From Nicotiana tabacum (taxonomy: Eukaryota; Streptophyta; Magnoliopsida; Solanales; Solanaceae), in NCBI RefSeq assembly GCF_000715075.1, contig NC_134084.1, positions 100,358,411 to 100,422,410 on the forward strand: a stretch of DNA of 64,000 bases, written 5' to 3'. The translations under genes and the position numbers were made by a program. The notes under the pieces were generated by a model, which saw only the letters and a program-made list of their open reading frames with translations, did no database searches and was not told the origin of the DNA. Shown piece by piece: positions 10,301 through 23,091 of the stretch (the stretch's first letter is position 1; the number at the start of each line of letters is the position of its first letter).

Positions 10301-11746
10301 CTACAACCAAGACTCCCTCCGGGTAGGAAGAGGGGTAGTTGTCCAATTGTTGAGGTGGATATGTTGGGGAGCCATCGCATGCCATTGCGGGCGAGCCGGA
10401 GGCTGGGTGTAAGTTTGGGCATGATGGACGGAGAAATGTGGCTTTTGTGGTGGATAATAGGGTTTTAAAGGGTTGTATGGAGTGTGTGGATAATTTGGGT
10501 AATGGGGTCTGTGTTGGTAGCGAGGGGAAGGACCTCTGGATCTAGACCAAGTACCTACTTCGACTGTTGTGACCTCCTCTCTCTTCTTTTTCCCGAGCGC
10601 ACCTCCCGTGCCACTTTGGATAGCCTGAGTTGTGGCCTTGATTTCCGAATAACTCATTATCTTGTTGGACCTGAGTCCCTCTTCAACCATACCGTCCATT
10701 TTTACTACTTCATTGAATGATTTACCAACTGACGTCACCATGTGACCAAAGTAAGTCGGCTCCAAAGTTTGTAAGAAGTAGTCCACCATTTCACCTTCTC
10801 TCATTGGTGGATCGACTCTTGCTGCTTGTTCTCTCCAACGGAATCCGAATTTCCTGAAGCTCTCTCCAGGCTTTTTCTCAAGTTTCAACAGTGTGAGACG
10901 GTCAGGGACGATCTCAAGGTTATACTAGAAGTGACCTGCAAATGCTTATGCTAGATCGTCCCAGGTATACCACCTGCTAGGATCCTACCTCGTGTACTAT
11001 TCCAGTGCGGACCCGCTTAAGCTTTGACCAAAATAAGCTATCAACAGCTCATCCTTTCCACCTGCCCCTCTCATCTTACTACAGAAACCTCGTAGATGTG
11101 CCATGGGATCACCATGTCCCTCATATAGATCAAACTTTGGCATTATAAAACCTACCGACAACTGAACGTCGGGGAAGGGACACAGATCTTTATAGGCCAC
11201 ACTAACTTGGCTGCCCAATCCATGCATATTCCTGAAGGATTGCTCCAGGCTTTTCACTTTATGAAGCACTTCGTCGTGCTCTGTATTCTTAGCCGGCCTC
11301 TCAGTTTTTGCCGGGAGCTGAAGGTAAGGGGTGTAAGTGTATGGCTCGGGTGCTTTGAAGGTGAGTTCGAAAATATAGTATTGGTTGTCGTGAACCTGAA
11401 ACACTGGTTCATCGGATGATTTTTGCAATGTGGCGGGTGGAGGTGCCACGAAAACATGAACAATTGGTGGAAGAGGGTTTTGTTTGGGTAGTGGAGCTTG
11501 GGGATTATAGGAAGTTTCTCCCTGATAGTATTGGGCAATGGGGAAGCTCGTTGATGGATCAGTGGAAGGGTGTTCCGGAGTCCGAGGCGGTGAGAGGGTA
11601 GGAGTAGGGGGAAGTATTGGTGATGTTTGTCCTTTAGCACAGGCTAAGTGCATCCCAGCTATCTCTTGTCTTAACCTGTCTACTTCCTCCTTCATCATTT
11701 GCATCTCTGTCTTTTCCTCCTCAACACTTTTGTCCGAACCAGACAT
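10301..11746 (-). pseudogene. Ogre A gag, truncated by a 2-kb deletion
   Basis: Gag packages the RNA. The start MSGSDKSVEEEKTEMQ is followed by a short coiled coil, a Pro-rich spacer (to about residue 110) and the gag core (FPDVQLSVGFIMPKFDLYEG, then PMAHLRGFCSKM). A TAG replaces Trp after SGSALE at about 10995. Beyond a short shifted or stopped stretch the core resumes (KPGESFRKFGFRWREQAARV). The ORF then passes straight into NNWTTTPLPTRRESWL, which in copy B is the end of the protease ORF. Copy A has therefore lost about 2.06 kb carrying the zinc knuckle and all of the protease, and the break fused the two ends in frame. Confidence 0.85.
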
Positions 11747-12264
11747 ACTTTTCGGAATGGGCCCTTTAGATCTTGTGTGGTAATGGTAATCTGCCAGAAC
11801 GTTCTAACGAGCTAACTGTTTCGAAATCTTTCTCTGGATAAACAACAAACTTGTTAGCGTTAGAGTTTAACACATATTGCAATTTCACGTTGGGGATGCA
11901 ATGTTCCTAAGCAATATAACCATTTCTATCATGTCTTTGTTCTGACTGCATGCGTCATTCCGACTTCTTTTAAGTGCCTCCAAACTTTCCTTTTTTTAGT
12001 GGTGGTCGATTCTTATGTGGATTGCCTACGTATCATGTCCCCGCATGAATCAGACCGGACGTAGTTCTGCCACAAGTGCAGAAAATAAAGACACCATTTT
12101 TGGATTTTCCAACCTTTACTTAGCAAAACGTTTTATTATAAGACAAAACATTTTTGAAAGGAAACTGACAGACTTGATACAGACTATAGACTTTTATGCC
12201 CAAAAGGGAAATACAAACTCCGATGGACAACAGACTCTAAAGACAAGGAAAATACAGACTCAAA
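11747..12264 (-). other. ORF1-gag spacer, Ogre A
   Basis: Non-coding stretch between the ORF1 stop and the gag start. It contains structured module M3 (12024-12067). No other feature seen. Confidence 0.6.
12024..12067 (-). other. Structured module M3 (Ogre A)
   Basis: Outer stem CTACGT/ACGTAG, inner stem TCATG/CATGA around TCCCCG. It lies about 280 bp before the gag start in element sense. Its copy-B match is 30227-30270. Confidence 0.65.
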
Positions 12265-14394
12265 CTATGAATGTTTCAGAGTTTTGAATTTTGGCTCCCG
12301 TGGGGCGTCGTTCGGCCTCGCCGCGGGCTTTAGTGCAACGCCCCTTTGCAGATCTTTCAAATCTTCCATGATCTGGTGGACATAAATCATTATTGAAGCA
12401 AAGAAGGTGGTACAGGACATATCCTCACAAGCTAGGCACTTTATGGTGATGTAGTGCCCGATATCGTCGATTCTTCCCTTGATTCTGTCCCTTTCCACAA
12501 GCAATCGCTTTATTTGTTGATTCCGCGTCCCCAGCATTTGCGCGTTGTAAAGGAGTTGATGCTGAAAATCATTCATTTGTTTCTCCATTCGGGCCATTAG
12601 ATCATAGCAGTGCTTCCTATCTGCTCTGGCATCTCGGGCTTGTCTGAAGATCCGTTCTTCGAGAGTGGATATTGTTTCTCTCAATAGAGCGATGCTCCTT
12701 TTGTAGTCCCTCTTCATTTGTTGCATAGACCGTGCTCGCTCTTCTGCCTTCTTTATCCATTTCACCTGGATTCTCGCTAGACCAGCTTTAGATATTTCCA
12801 ATTCTTCTTGATACTTGAGGATTTTCTTCTTCAGACCATTTATGAGCTTTTCATCAGCCCGGCTTCTCTTCGGGTTTCTGGCAGCTATTTTCATTTCCCG
12901 TATTTGAGCTTTGAGGACCTCGCTTTCCCGAGCTAATTTGTTCTTCTCTCCTTCATCGGCAGCAACTTGCATTTTGTTCTCAAATTTCAGATCCTTAATC
13001 TATTGTTTCAGCTTGCCTATTTCGGCCCGGTATTCGCGCTCTTTGGCCAACCAGTCCCATGGTTCTTGTGACGCCTCAACGAACTCTTGAATGTGAGGTT
13101 TTTTGGTTGGCCGTTCTAGCTCATCTCTTACAACATCTCTCTTCTTGTACCAGGCGATATAGGCCGGTGAGACTTCACCTCTGGATAAGTCGCGCACTCG
13201 AGTGTTTACCGTTAAATACTAGCATTCATTCCATATAGAACGAACGGCTTCTTCAAGAAATTGGCCGTTGGTACCAACCTCGATTGCATAAATATTGAGA
13301 TCTTCATCTGGATGTACCACCTGACACCTCCCTAACTGCCTCATCACCCGGTAAGGCGCATAAGGCTGAATGCCTCGGAGTCCCATTAAGAGGAAGTAAG
13401 AACCCGTGGCGGGCATGTATACAATTTCTTCAACAGGAAGCCAACCTAGTGTCCACCCTATTTGTGTTGTAGTGATGGCGCGAAGGCAAGATACCTAGTC
13501 TTCAGACCCTTCTGGGAATTTGAGCCCTGAAACCCTCGTGTTATATCCTTCAATGCAACCTTCGTTTGTAGATCTATAGCTCATATACTGAGGATGATGG
13601 CACAAGTGCTCGATCATCCACATCTGCAATAACAAATTGCATCCTTCGAAAAAATCTGCCCCGACTTTACAGGCTGTGAGAGCTCGGTGTATCTCGGACA
13701 CTATCATAGGGGCAAGCGTGCTTTTGTTGTTGGTAATTAGGACCTTGACGACTCCAGCCACCTTCAAATCAATATTTCTGTCTTTCCGAGGAAACACCAC
13801 AATGCCCAAGAATGCTACCATGAAGGCGAACCGCCTATGTTCATCCTATTGTGTCTGATTCCCTCTGCTGCAAACCCCTCTTTCCAGATCATCGAACCCT
13901 CCTATATGCTCATACCTCTGGTATATGAACTGCAGAGTAGAAAAACCCATATCCAATTCAGAGTACGGGACTCCCTTGCTTATCTTCAACAGATCCATGA
14001 ACTTGTGCGAATTGACGGCTCTTGGAGCAATCGGATATTTGTGCCTTAGCCCCTCAGTAATGTCCATATAACCTGCTACCTCTTCTAAGGTTGGGGTGAG
14101 TTTAAAATCCGAGAAGTGGAATACGTTGTGGGTCGGGTCCCAAAATGTAACCAAAGCTTTTATGATGTCACATCTGGGTCTGACATTTAACAAACTGGTT
14201 AGACCTCCCAGATGTGTTTTGATCTTATCTCGCTCTGACTTTTCCAAATCCTCCCACCACAAGCGCAACTCCAAAGAGATCTTGCTCCTAACTGTTACCG
14301 GCAAACTTGGACCCGGGCTCATTCTGTATGTTTGATTGGGGTGATTAACACTCATTGGACTCAAAAAAAAGAATAAACTAAAATTGACACACAT
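12265..14394 (-). pseudogene. Ogre A ORF1 (extra ORF upstream of gag)
   Basis: ORF1 is the Ogre-specific protein of unknown function encoded before gag. About 710 codons can be followed in pieces. The N-terminal part (13846-14394) has VTFWDPTHNVFHFSDFKL and TPTLEEVAGYMDI, reminiscent of plant mobile domain proteins. A middle part (13000-13821) is cut by stops at about 13840, 13497 and 13217 (Trp-to-TAG twice, Gln-to-TAG). The C-terminal 235 codons (12265-12972) are a long Arg/Lys/Glu-rich coiled coil (LKKKILKYQEELEISKAGL, ETISTLEERIFRQARDARA). A TAG near 12998 (Gln) is shared with copy B. Confidence 0.8.
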
Positions 14395-15385
14395 TTAAAT
14401 AAAACTCCGGTCTTGTCAATTCGGCCTTTCAGCACCTCGAAGAAGATTTAAAGGCTGTGTTTTACCAACTGGACAAAACCTTGAAAATGACCAAAAGTGG
14501 CTATTTTTGCAAAAACAGCCTTCCAGCGTCTTTTTAGGGTCATTCAGTTTTACAAGAATGGAATCACCAGACTTATTTATGACAAAAGATTTAAAATTTT
14601 TGACATTTTTTGGCTATTTTTGCAAAAGGGGAGGTTGGACCCGATGAGGGCTGCCTACGTATCTCACATCCTGTGAGAATCAAACCGGCGTAGTTCGGGC
14701 CACGACAATAAACTAATTCTGTCAACAAGACAAAAAAAACATTTTTTTTCACAAAAGTTTGGCAGCATTCGCCGGTAACTCAGAATTATCTCTCTATACT
14801 GCTATTTTTTTTCAATATTCCAGTATTTTCAGAAGCCGGTCAGCATGCAAGTCTGTAGCAAATAAATGCGTAAAACAAATAGGATGCATCAGGATGGTCT
14901 TTTTCATTTCAGGTTGCTTGTCCTAGACGGACCCAATCCCTGTGTTGAGTCCCCTAAGTCAAGTGCACATGATGCAAATAAGCGTTCCTACTAGGGATCC
15001 GGCATGAGGTATTGTTATACTAGGTTTATCCTAGGTGTTTGTTCTAGACCTATCTTACCCGAGCGGACAACTCAAGCCGAGGATGGGAACTGCATACCGG
15101 TAACCAAAAGATCATCCGGTTTTGCAACTCCTCCGAATCCTCGTTCTATTTTAGGACAGGACACTAACAGAAAGAAGTCACGACCAGCGTACACTCCTCA
15201 AGAGAGAGAAGAGAAGGGTTTCGTAGTAGTTTATATATACAGTTCAGATAATATCAAAGCGGTAAAAACAACATTTAGCACATTAGGCCCAAACATGTAA
15301 TAAAATCAGATAATAAACAAAGCAAGATATAACAATTATTATAATCTCTAATTCTGAACCCTGAACCAGAGATTCTAGGTATTAA
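14395..15385 (-). other. 5' leader of Ogre A
   Basis: Untranslated leader between PBS and ORF1. It contains module M4 (14653-14696) and an AT-rich part. A plus-strand ORF at 15004-15300 is antisense and repeats in copy B; I do not regard it as a gene. Confidence 0.7.
14653..14696 (-). other. Structured module M4 (Ogre A)
   Basis: Outer stem CTACG/CGTAG, inner stem TCTCACA/TGTGAGA (7 bp). It lies in the leader, about 260 bp before ORF1. Its copy-B match is 32855-32898. Confidence 0.7.
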
Positions 15386-15403
15386 TCCCCAGCAGAGTCG
15401 CCA
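15386..15403 (-). other. Primer binding site, Ogre A
   Basis: In sense, TGGCGACTCTGCTGGGGA starts 4 nt after the 5' LTR end. It begins with TGG as expected for pairing with a tRNA 3' CCA end. Ogre elements are reported to use tRNA-Arg; I could not compare with a tRNA set. Confidence 0.8.
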
Positions 15404-15407
15404 GAGC

Positions 15408-18400
15408 TGTCACACCTCCTTTTTCCGCTACACCCCCGCTAAGGGACGTAAAGGGAGTTTTTCCAATTAAAGGACAATCGAAACGAGATTTATTTATTTA
15501 TTTCAGAGTCGTCACTTTGAAGATTTATGGTGTCCCAAGTCACCGATTTTAATCCCGAATCGAGGAAAAGAATGACTCTGTTTAACAGTCTGCACACTAG
15601 AAATCCGGATAAGGAATTCTGTTAACCCGGGAAAAGGTGTTAGGCATTCCCGAGTTCCGTGGTTCTAACACGGTCGCTCAACTGTCATATTCAGCTTATA
15701 TATCTGATTTTTGATACATGTTGAATCTATGTGCAAATTTTAATTGTGTATCACCTTGATTTCTAAAGGATTAAAGTTAATTAAATGAGGGCTATAATTG
15801 TTGGTCTGGCTAATATGGCACATCTCAAACCAATTGAAAGAGTCTAATTAATTAAAGTGAGCTTAAAGGAATTATAATTATTTTTAGGCTAATGTTCAAA
15901 CTAACTTAATAACTATTGGGTTTGTGTTAAATTGAAGCTAAACGTTCAACTGAAATGGCATTGGGCTAGCAGCTGGCCCAAATGAGCTGCACGGCTATAC
16001 ATTCCTTATTTCATAATGGCCTTATAGCTTAAACAATTATCAAAACGGCTCATTAACAGAATAATTCAGAACCAATATCAACACAACCAAACAAATATTA
16101 TATGACATCATTCAAAATCTCAAGTTCGTTCGCCTCTGTTTTCGTTGCTTTAGAAACATAAGCTTTTTGGTAACAATAATCAACTAGTATTCAAGCATGA
16201 AGAAATGGGTTGTTATATTTCCTTTTAATGGATTTTGTTGCCTGGACTCCTGGAAAGAACATGGTATAGACATAATAAAAAATAATAGAGTGTACCCTTT
16301 GTCAATTAGCAGTAAACAATAAATCACAAACATATTTCAATCAATCACCAAGGTGGAGCCATAATAGGAATCAAACTTCCAACTAATCTAGAAGCCCAAC
16401 AAAACTTTATAACAATTGAGTTCTACCTTAAAATCACCAACAAACAGATACGCTAACCAATGGTTGAATACGTTCTAATGCCAACAATCACAAAATCATC
16501 CTTTAAGTAAGCTCACTCCTAAAATACTGGTGCAGCAGTTATAACCACAAACTCTAGCTCAAATCATGTTTAGGTAAGACACACTGACAACCTAGCAGCT
16601 CAAAGTTATAAACTAATAGCATGTCAACATGAGCCTAGCAGTTCAAATTTGTAAATTAAAAGCATGTCTATATGAACATAGCAGTTTAGTTAGCTCTTAA
16701 TTACACTTCCGTATGTCTCCATTGTTCACATAATACAAAACACATAGCCAATATTGACTAGGTATAGCTGACTAACAATTCATCCAATTATAAACAACAG
16801 ACAACCTACTAATGAACACAAATCTGTGAATACTTTCATTTTTTGTGAACTACAAGGAACTACATCAAAGGAGTTCGAAATATGCACCTGGTATTGACAA
16901 CACAAGAAGAAGAAGAAGAGAGTTAGCAGCAGCAGTAGTAGCAAACAGAAGTGGCAACAGCAGTGCAACAACAAATAACCGGCAACTATAAACTTCCCCA
17001 ACTATAGAGCAGAAGTAAAAGGAAGAAGGTTCTAGCTCTTTCAGATTCTAAACCAGGCAATAAAAAATAGCTATTCTTTTTCAACTTTTCAGCTTTCAGA
17101 ATTCAATTCCCTTTTTTCAGTCCTAATCTTCCCCTCTTATACAGACCTGCCCTCCTTTCAAACTTACTGCCCGATCCCCTTCTCCCACTAAAAATCTGAA
17201 TTTTTCACTTAAAATGCCACTAAGGAAAACTTTTCCTTATTTTCAGCCCCTCATTCCCTTTTGTTCCCCATTAGTGTATTAATTTAAAGATACTAATATC
17301 CCACTAACAAAACACTAACATTAAAATATTATCCTAATTGTTTCATTCCCAAATTACCCCTGAAACCCCTTAATATTACTGCCCCTAATACAATTATTCA
17401 ACTGTATTAAAACTTTTAATTCTGAAATCTGTTCAAGCTAACAAAGATTTAAAAACTAAATCTGACTAATAGCTATAACCAAACTTATTGACAGCTGAAT
17501 AACTAAGGTCGAATCCCAATTGAAACAAAATGAACTGAATTTAAATCACCACACAGAATTCAACAGAATCATTTAAACTGAAATTGAACAATTGAATCAA
17601 AATGCACATGACTGCAGGTAACATGAATGCAGGTTCATTGTCAGCTTATTGACAATGCCCTGAAGCTAGGTGTCCATAGATCAAACATACGCAACAACCA
17701 TTTGACGAGCTTATTGGTTTACAAACAAGAACGAACTAATCGACGAAACTATTTATAACCTATGTTATTAATCGACAGAACATAAACTGATGGAGAAGAG
17801 AGAAAATAACGGACAATAGATGAATTACAATGAACCTAATCTATGTAAACCAAGAGTTGATTGAACTACTCAAACAACATTGAAATATTTAATTTAACCA
17901 AAATCAGAGAAAAAAAAAAGAAACAGAATATACATACTGGATTAACTTAAACTAAAAACCTTAAAGAAACGACTAATCACACAGACAAACAAACATATAG
18001 AAAAAAGAAAAAGAAGTTAAGAAGAACCCACTGTTCTTTTCTCGGATTTCATCTATACGCCCTTTCGAACTTGATTTCCAGTTAGTATTATACGTATATT
18101 TCATCAGAAATAGACTTATAATACTAACCAGAAACCGTTCGATCCTGATAGCTTCGAAACAATCTCGAACCATTGAGCCCTAGATCCGCCATTCGATGAG
18201 TTTTTACTCGGATTTGAACCAATCTGGTTAGGGATTAGCAACGAGGAGGTCAATGGGATTATTGGGTGTGACTTTGGGGTTAAGTGGACAAGCTAGGGTT
18301 TGGGACGGGGTCTTTGATCGAAGATTCGAGAAGCTGGGATATGATTCAAGGACAACGGAGTGGGGATTCAGGTTGAGGGTGGTTAGAAGGCTTAGAGGTG

Positions 18401-19412
18401 TTAATTTCATGGCCATCGGAGCCGGCGCCGCCACCGGAAGGCTGTGGTGAATGGTGGCGGCTACTAGGGTTTGTCCCTTTAAATCTAGATTCGAACCGTT
18501 CTAGGGATGTTCGAGGGAATCTAACTACGGATTATGAAAGAGGGGATCAAGGGGGTTCTGGGGGGTGAGTTTGGTGGCGAACGGAGCCGGCGCCGCCGGG
18601 TTTATGGTGAAGGGGTGGGGTGGCGGCTATTAGGGTTCCTCGTCTCTGAAAGAGACGAGGTTTGGGAGAGAATGAGAGGGTGGGCTTGGTTTGTTAAGGT
18701 TTGAGGCTAGATCGGGTTCAGGGGGAAACGGTTCAGGGTCGGGTAATGGAAATGGGGCAAAGTTCTGGTCGTTGGATGTGGATGAATGGACGGTTGAGAT
18801 CTATTGAAATCGAAACGACGTAGTTCTGTCCCTATACTACGTCGTTTCGATGGTTTCAGAGGCTGGAAGTTTGGACCGGGTATGGGGCATGTTTTTGGGT
18901 TGGGTTAATTGATTTGGGCTTTGGGATTTAATTTAGATTTAGCCCAAATTTTATTTCCTCTCTTTATTTCCTCTTTTTTTTCTTCTTTTCCTCTTAAAAA
19001 TTAAAACTCAAAATCTTAAATTAAATTATAAAACACCAAATTAACTTAAAAATACTAATTAACTCTAACTAATAATTATCACAAATAATTAAATGACAAA
19101 TTAAAAGAAAATCACACAATTTAACTAAAATTACAAAAATGTTTTATTATTATTTTTTGAATTTTCATTTTTGTAAAACACCTAATTATTAATTAATTCC
19201 AAAGATATAAAAATCCAATCCTAAATGCAAATGCTATATATTTTTTTTATATTTTATAATGCATTAATAAAATTAAACATGCACACAGATCTATGCAAAT
19301 AAACAAGAAAATCGCACAACATTTCCTAAAAATAACACATAATTAAAGAAAAGACCTAATTTTGGGAATTATTTTGGGGTAATTCGTATGAGGCAAAAAT
19401 CACGTGTTCACA
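15408..19412 (-). repeat. Ogre LTR2, shared central LTR (4005 bp)
   Basis: This LTR is the 5' LTR of copy A and the 3' LTR of copy B. Compared with LTR3 it lacks about 543 bp (break at about 15754, LTR3 33958-34500). Compared with both LTR1 and LTR3 it lacks 99 bp that include the candidate TATA (LTR1 2401-2499), with GTTTG at both ends of the missing piece. The inverted repeats at 18638-18660 and 18809-18851 are perfect here. Confidence 0.88.
18809..18851. promoter_or_regulatory. LTR2 perfect 16-bp inverted repeat
   Basis: ATCGAAACGACGTAGT and its exact reverse complement are separated by 11 nt. The equivalents in LTR1 and LTR3 each carry one mismatch. Confidence 0.7.
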
Positions 19413-19551
19413 ATTGCCCCTCTTTGTCCGGAAATACGAAGAGTTTTCGTGCAAAGATAAAGTGAGCGGATACGAGCGATTTTTGCCTGTTTGAATACTC
19501 CGTAGGAAGCATTTTTTGAAAGATTTGACCGAACCTCTGCTTCAAAGGTTT

Positions 19552-19594
19552 CCTACATATCCTTGGCTATAAAGGAATCAGGTCGATGTAGTTC
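19552..19594 (-). other. Structured module M1 (Ogre B)
   Basis: Same as 3357-3399, with both stems intact. Confidence 0.6.
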
Positions 19595-19989
19595 GGGAAG
19601 TTTTGGGTAGCTGGGACTACCCTGGGACTGCCTTTTGCTGTTACTGTTGTTGCTGCTGATGTTACCTCTTACTGACCTCCTTATTACACCTTGATGAAAG
19701 ATAAAGAAATTATACTAAGCTATGATCTATGAATTACAAAGATTTATTCCCGAGCTTGGTCATGTGACTGTTACTGCCTTGTTGCCTTGTGTTTCCTTTG
19801 AAATTTCTTTACTTCTAATTTGACTTGTATTCTTCCTTGATCGCCGATCTCGCACTGTTTATTTCATTATGGCGAGCTTCGCATTATTTTCCTTTCGAAT
19901 CTTGAACTGCCTTCCTCTGCTGGGGATTTTTGTTGTTTCCCGCTGGGGATTTTGCTTGTATTACTCCGCTTTACTGACTTCGACACCAG

Positions 19990-20690
19990 TTACTTCTTAA
20001 AATATAACACCTCCATTCTCCAGGCGGGCTCTTGACTTCAATTACTTCTTTAAAATATTACACCTCCATTCTCCAGGCGGGCTCCTGACTTCAACAACTT
20101 TCTAAAAATGTAACACCTCCATTCTCCAGGCGGGCTCCTGACTTCAACAACTTTCTTAAAATGTAACACCTCCATTCTCCAGGCGGGCTCCTGACTGCAA
20201 CTGCTTCTTAAGATATAACACCTCCATTCTCCAGGCGGGCTCCTGACTTCAACAACTTCTTCGAAAATAATTCAGCCTCCATTCTCCAGGCGGGCTCCTA
20301 ACTTCGACAACTTCTTAAAATGTAACACCTCCATTCTCCAGGCGGGCTCCTGACTTCATCAACAATTTCGAAAATAATTCAGCCTCCATTCTCCAGGTGG
20401 GCTCCTGACTTCATCAACTTCTTAAAATGTAACACCTCCATTCTCCAGGCGGGCTCCTGACTTCAACAACTTTCTTAAAATGTAACACCTCCATTCTCCA
20501 GGCGGGCTCCTGACTGCAACTGCTTCTTAAGATATAACACCTCCATTCTCCAGGCGGGCTCCTGACTTCAACAACTTCTTCGAAAATAATTCAGCCTCCA
20601 TTCTCCAGGCGGGCTCCTAACTTCGACAACTTCTTAAAATGTAACACCTCCATTCTCCAGGCGGGCTCCTGACTTCAACAACTTGAATCA
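19990..20690 (-). repeat. Minisatellite, about 13 units (Ogre B)
   Basis: Same core as the copy-A array. I count about 13 cores. A block of three or four units with characteristic linkers appears twice here, suggesting block duplication within the array. Confidence 0.85.
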
Positions 20691-21364
20691 TCTTCTTTCA
20701 ACTGCTTCCCTCAAAACTGGTGTCTTATTCCTCCGAAAACTGTTGGGGACAACACCGGTATTTTATTCACAACTATGTTATTTTCCTTCTTCATAGACTA
20801 CTTCCTTTAAAGTTGGTGCCTTCCTTCCACTTGGATCTACTTTCCTCAAGCTGGTGTTTTTATTTCTCTGAAACCTGCCGGGGATAACACTGCTGGGGAA
20901 TTATCTTCCTTCTTTAAGACTAGTTACTTTCCTCCCTTTAACAATGGTGGGGATGGTACTGATTCACGGACTACTACTCTTAAAACTCGGGTTATCCTGC
21001 TTCTTCCAAGATTGCTTTCTTTAAAACTTGTATCGCCTTCTCTCGTATACTGCTGGGGATTTCACTTCCTCCGAAACTTGTGTTATCTTCCTCTTCCCCA
21101 AGTGGCTATCTTATTTTAAGAAAATTTTCGTAATGAGAGAAAATTTTCTGCCCCAGTTTGATAATCCTCTTTGTGGCCATGTCTTCCTGCTGTCAATAAT
21201 ATTTCACTTCCCTGCTTCAAATCAAAGAAAAATTTGTTAGTTTAAAACATGGTGAGTGGTCGTTCCACTCCTGCCGGGGATGGGTTTCCTTTCTCCCTTT
21301 CCCTGCTTTGCATTTTATTACAAAAACTTGCTGGGGATGATATTATTCGCTGGGGATGATATTC

Positions 21365-21685
21365 CTACTGGGGATGGTTTTTCTTTTTCCTTACCTCCCC
21401 GCTCTGTGTTGTCCGACCATCGCGGAACTTGGTCGATAATCTGTCGGAGTTGTTCCCGCATCTCGCAAATCTGCTGGGGATCCTCTTGGATTTTGATCCA
21501 TAACTTTTCCACTGTTGTTTTTTCTGTTTTTCTCCAACTTCCCCTGGAATCCTAGACCAATCCATCATTTGGTCTTGCAATGAACGACTTTCTCGTTCCA
21601 TTGCATTATCTTTGGCCCGTCCTATCCACATTGTGCTTTTGCACCATCTTGGCAACTGGTAATAAGCTCTGAAGATCCTTTTCAA
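21365..21685 (-). pseudogene. Small charged ORF remnant in Ogre B 3' region
   Basis: Matches 5100-5489 of copy A, with 106 codons open. The overlapping frame 21318-21512 holds a coiled-coil-like segment. Unrecognised; it may not be coding. Confidence 0.25.
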
Positions 21686-22520
21686 AAATAAACTGCTAGG
21701 GAGGTAAAGTCTTTAAACCAAGAAATGAAAAAGTGATGATTTCAAAAAATAGAAAAAGAAAAAGTCTTTCTGAACAAATGCTGGGGAAAAAGAAAGAAAA
21801 GAACTTATCTGAATGATATAACCGATCTCAACGATCATGTCGTGCATTCCAGATTAATCAACCCAGTCTATTCATATTAATTAATCTTTCGGACGGCCTC
21901 ATCTTGCTGGGGATAAACAAGCACTCAACTCTTTGCCAAATGCGGACCCTTTCCGCCAATCTTGCCTTGTCGCCTTATAGTGCCCTTCGAGGGGTTTTCA
22001 CTAACAAGACTCTCTCATTTCTCTCAACTCCCGTCGTCTTATGGTGCCTGTGAAGGTTTTCACCGATAAGACTCTCTCATTTTGCTCAACTCCCGTCGTG
22101 TTATGGTGCCTGTGAAGGTTTTCACCGATAAGACTCTCTCATTTTATTTTCTTCTTCGGCTGGGGGTTGGAGTTCTGCCGATATGACTCTCTCTGCTGGG
22201 GATTCTTTTCGGCTATCAATTCATTTCCAGTTCATGATCCTCTTCTCTGCTGGGGATCGGTGTGCTATCCCCGACTTCCGTTTGCATGACTTGGCACTTC
22301 TCGGATACTGATCGGGAGGTCTTTTTTGGACATCAATATGGGTTTTCGTGTATGGCTAAAGAAAAGGGGTATCAAGAGTTCAAAATGATTTTGATGGGTA
22401 AAACAATACAACTCTTGGAATCACACTTTCTTTCCAAAATTACAAACACAAACTTCTGCCCCCAGTTTTTCTTGCTTGGGGATTTTTATTTTTCGCTACA
22501 CTATGACCGAGCCGTGAGGC

Positions 22521-22562
22521 GCCTACGTATCCTTCTTTGAGGAATCAGGTCAAACGTAGTTC
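22521..22562 (-). other. Structured module M2 (Ogre B)
   Basis: Same as 6379-6420 with stems unchanged. Confidence 0.6.
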
Positions 22563-22803
22563 CCAATTCTTTTTTCTTGTGACTTTCTTTTATCTTTATT
22601 ATCATTATTTTCCTCTTCTCTTTTTCTTTAATTATTATTAATGATTCCAAAATAGGGGTATGAAAGAATAAATAAGGCTCAAAAGGGGAAGCAAAGGTTA
22701 AAGTGTTTGGATAGAAGAAAGAATTGCCTCCGTCATTTCATTCTCCGACAAATGCCAACTACAAGCAAACAACAATTACAATCAAAAGTAATCATACATA
22801 ATA

Positions 22804-23091
22804 TCACTTAACTGCGTCAGAATTGAGAGCCATGTCGACGCATTTCCCTTCGATATCTGTTAAACATAGAGCGCCATTGGACAACACTCTGGTTACAATG
22901 AATGGCCCTTTCCAATTCGGGGCGAACTTGCCTTTTGCTTCGGCCTGATGTGGCAGGATTCGTTTCAACACCTGCTGTCCTACTTCAAACTTCCGGGGAC
23001 GCACCTTTTTGTTGTATGCTCTTGCCATTCTCTTTTAATATAACTGGCCAAGACACACAGCTGCCAATCTCTTTTCATCAATCAAGTTCAA
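22804..23091 (-). pseudogene. Ogre B integrase C-terminal part
   Basis: Equivalent of 6662-7021, with KVRPRKFEVGQQVLKR and GPFIVTRVLSNGALCL. It is separated from the core by a CAG-to-TAG stop at about 23091; copy A still has Gln here. A further stop just upstream of the Met at 23028 breaks the stretch again. It ends at the same TGA as copy A. Confidence 0.78.

Larger units (their letters stand above)
19413..22803 (-). other. 3' non-coding region of Ogre copy B
   Basis: Equivalent of 3218-6661. It holds a PPT (19413-19425), module M1 (19552-19594), a minisatellite (about 19990-20690), GCTGGGGA motifs, a charged ORF remnant (21365-21685) and module M2 (22521-22562). No other gene seen. Confidence 0.8.

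Noticed and set aside
14653..14696. Hammerhead ribozyme reading of the Ogre module (CTGAT-like part)
   Set aside because: The conserved GAAA and three-way junction are missing; the sense TGATTC is not CTGATGA.
15004..15300. 98-codon plus ORF in the leader, recurring at 33209-33505
   Set aside because: Antisense to the element and no known domain; explained by copy similarity.
16780..17001. Minus ORF with Leu-rich stretch resembling a membrane segment
   Set aside because: Comes from a GAA/AGC microsatellite within LTR2.
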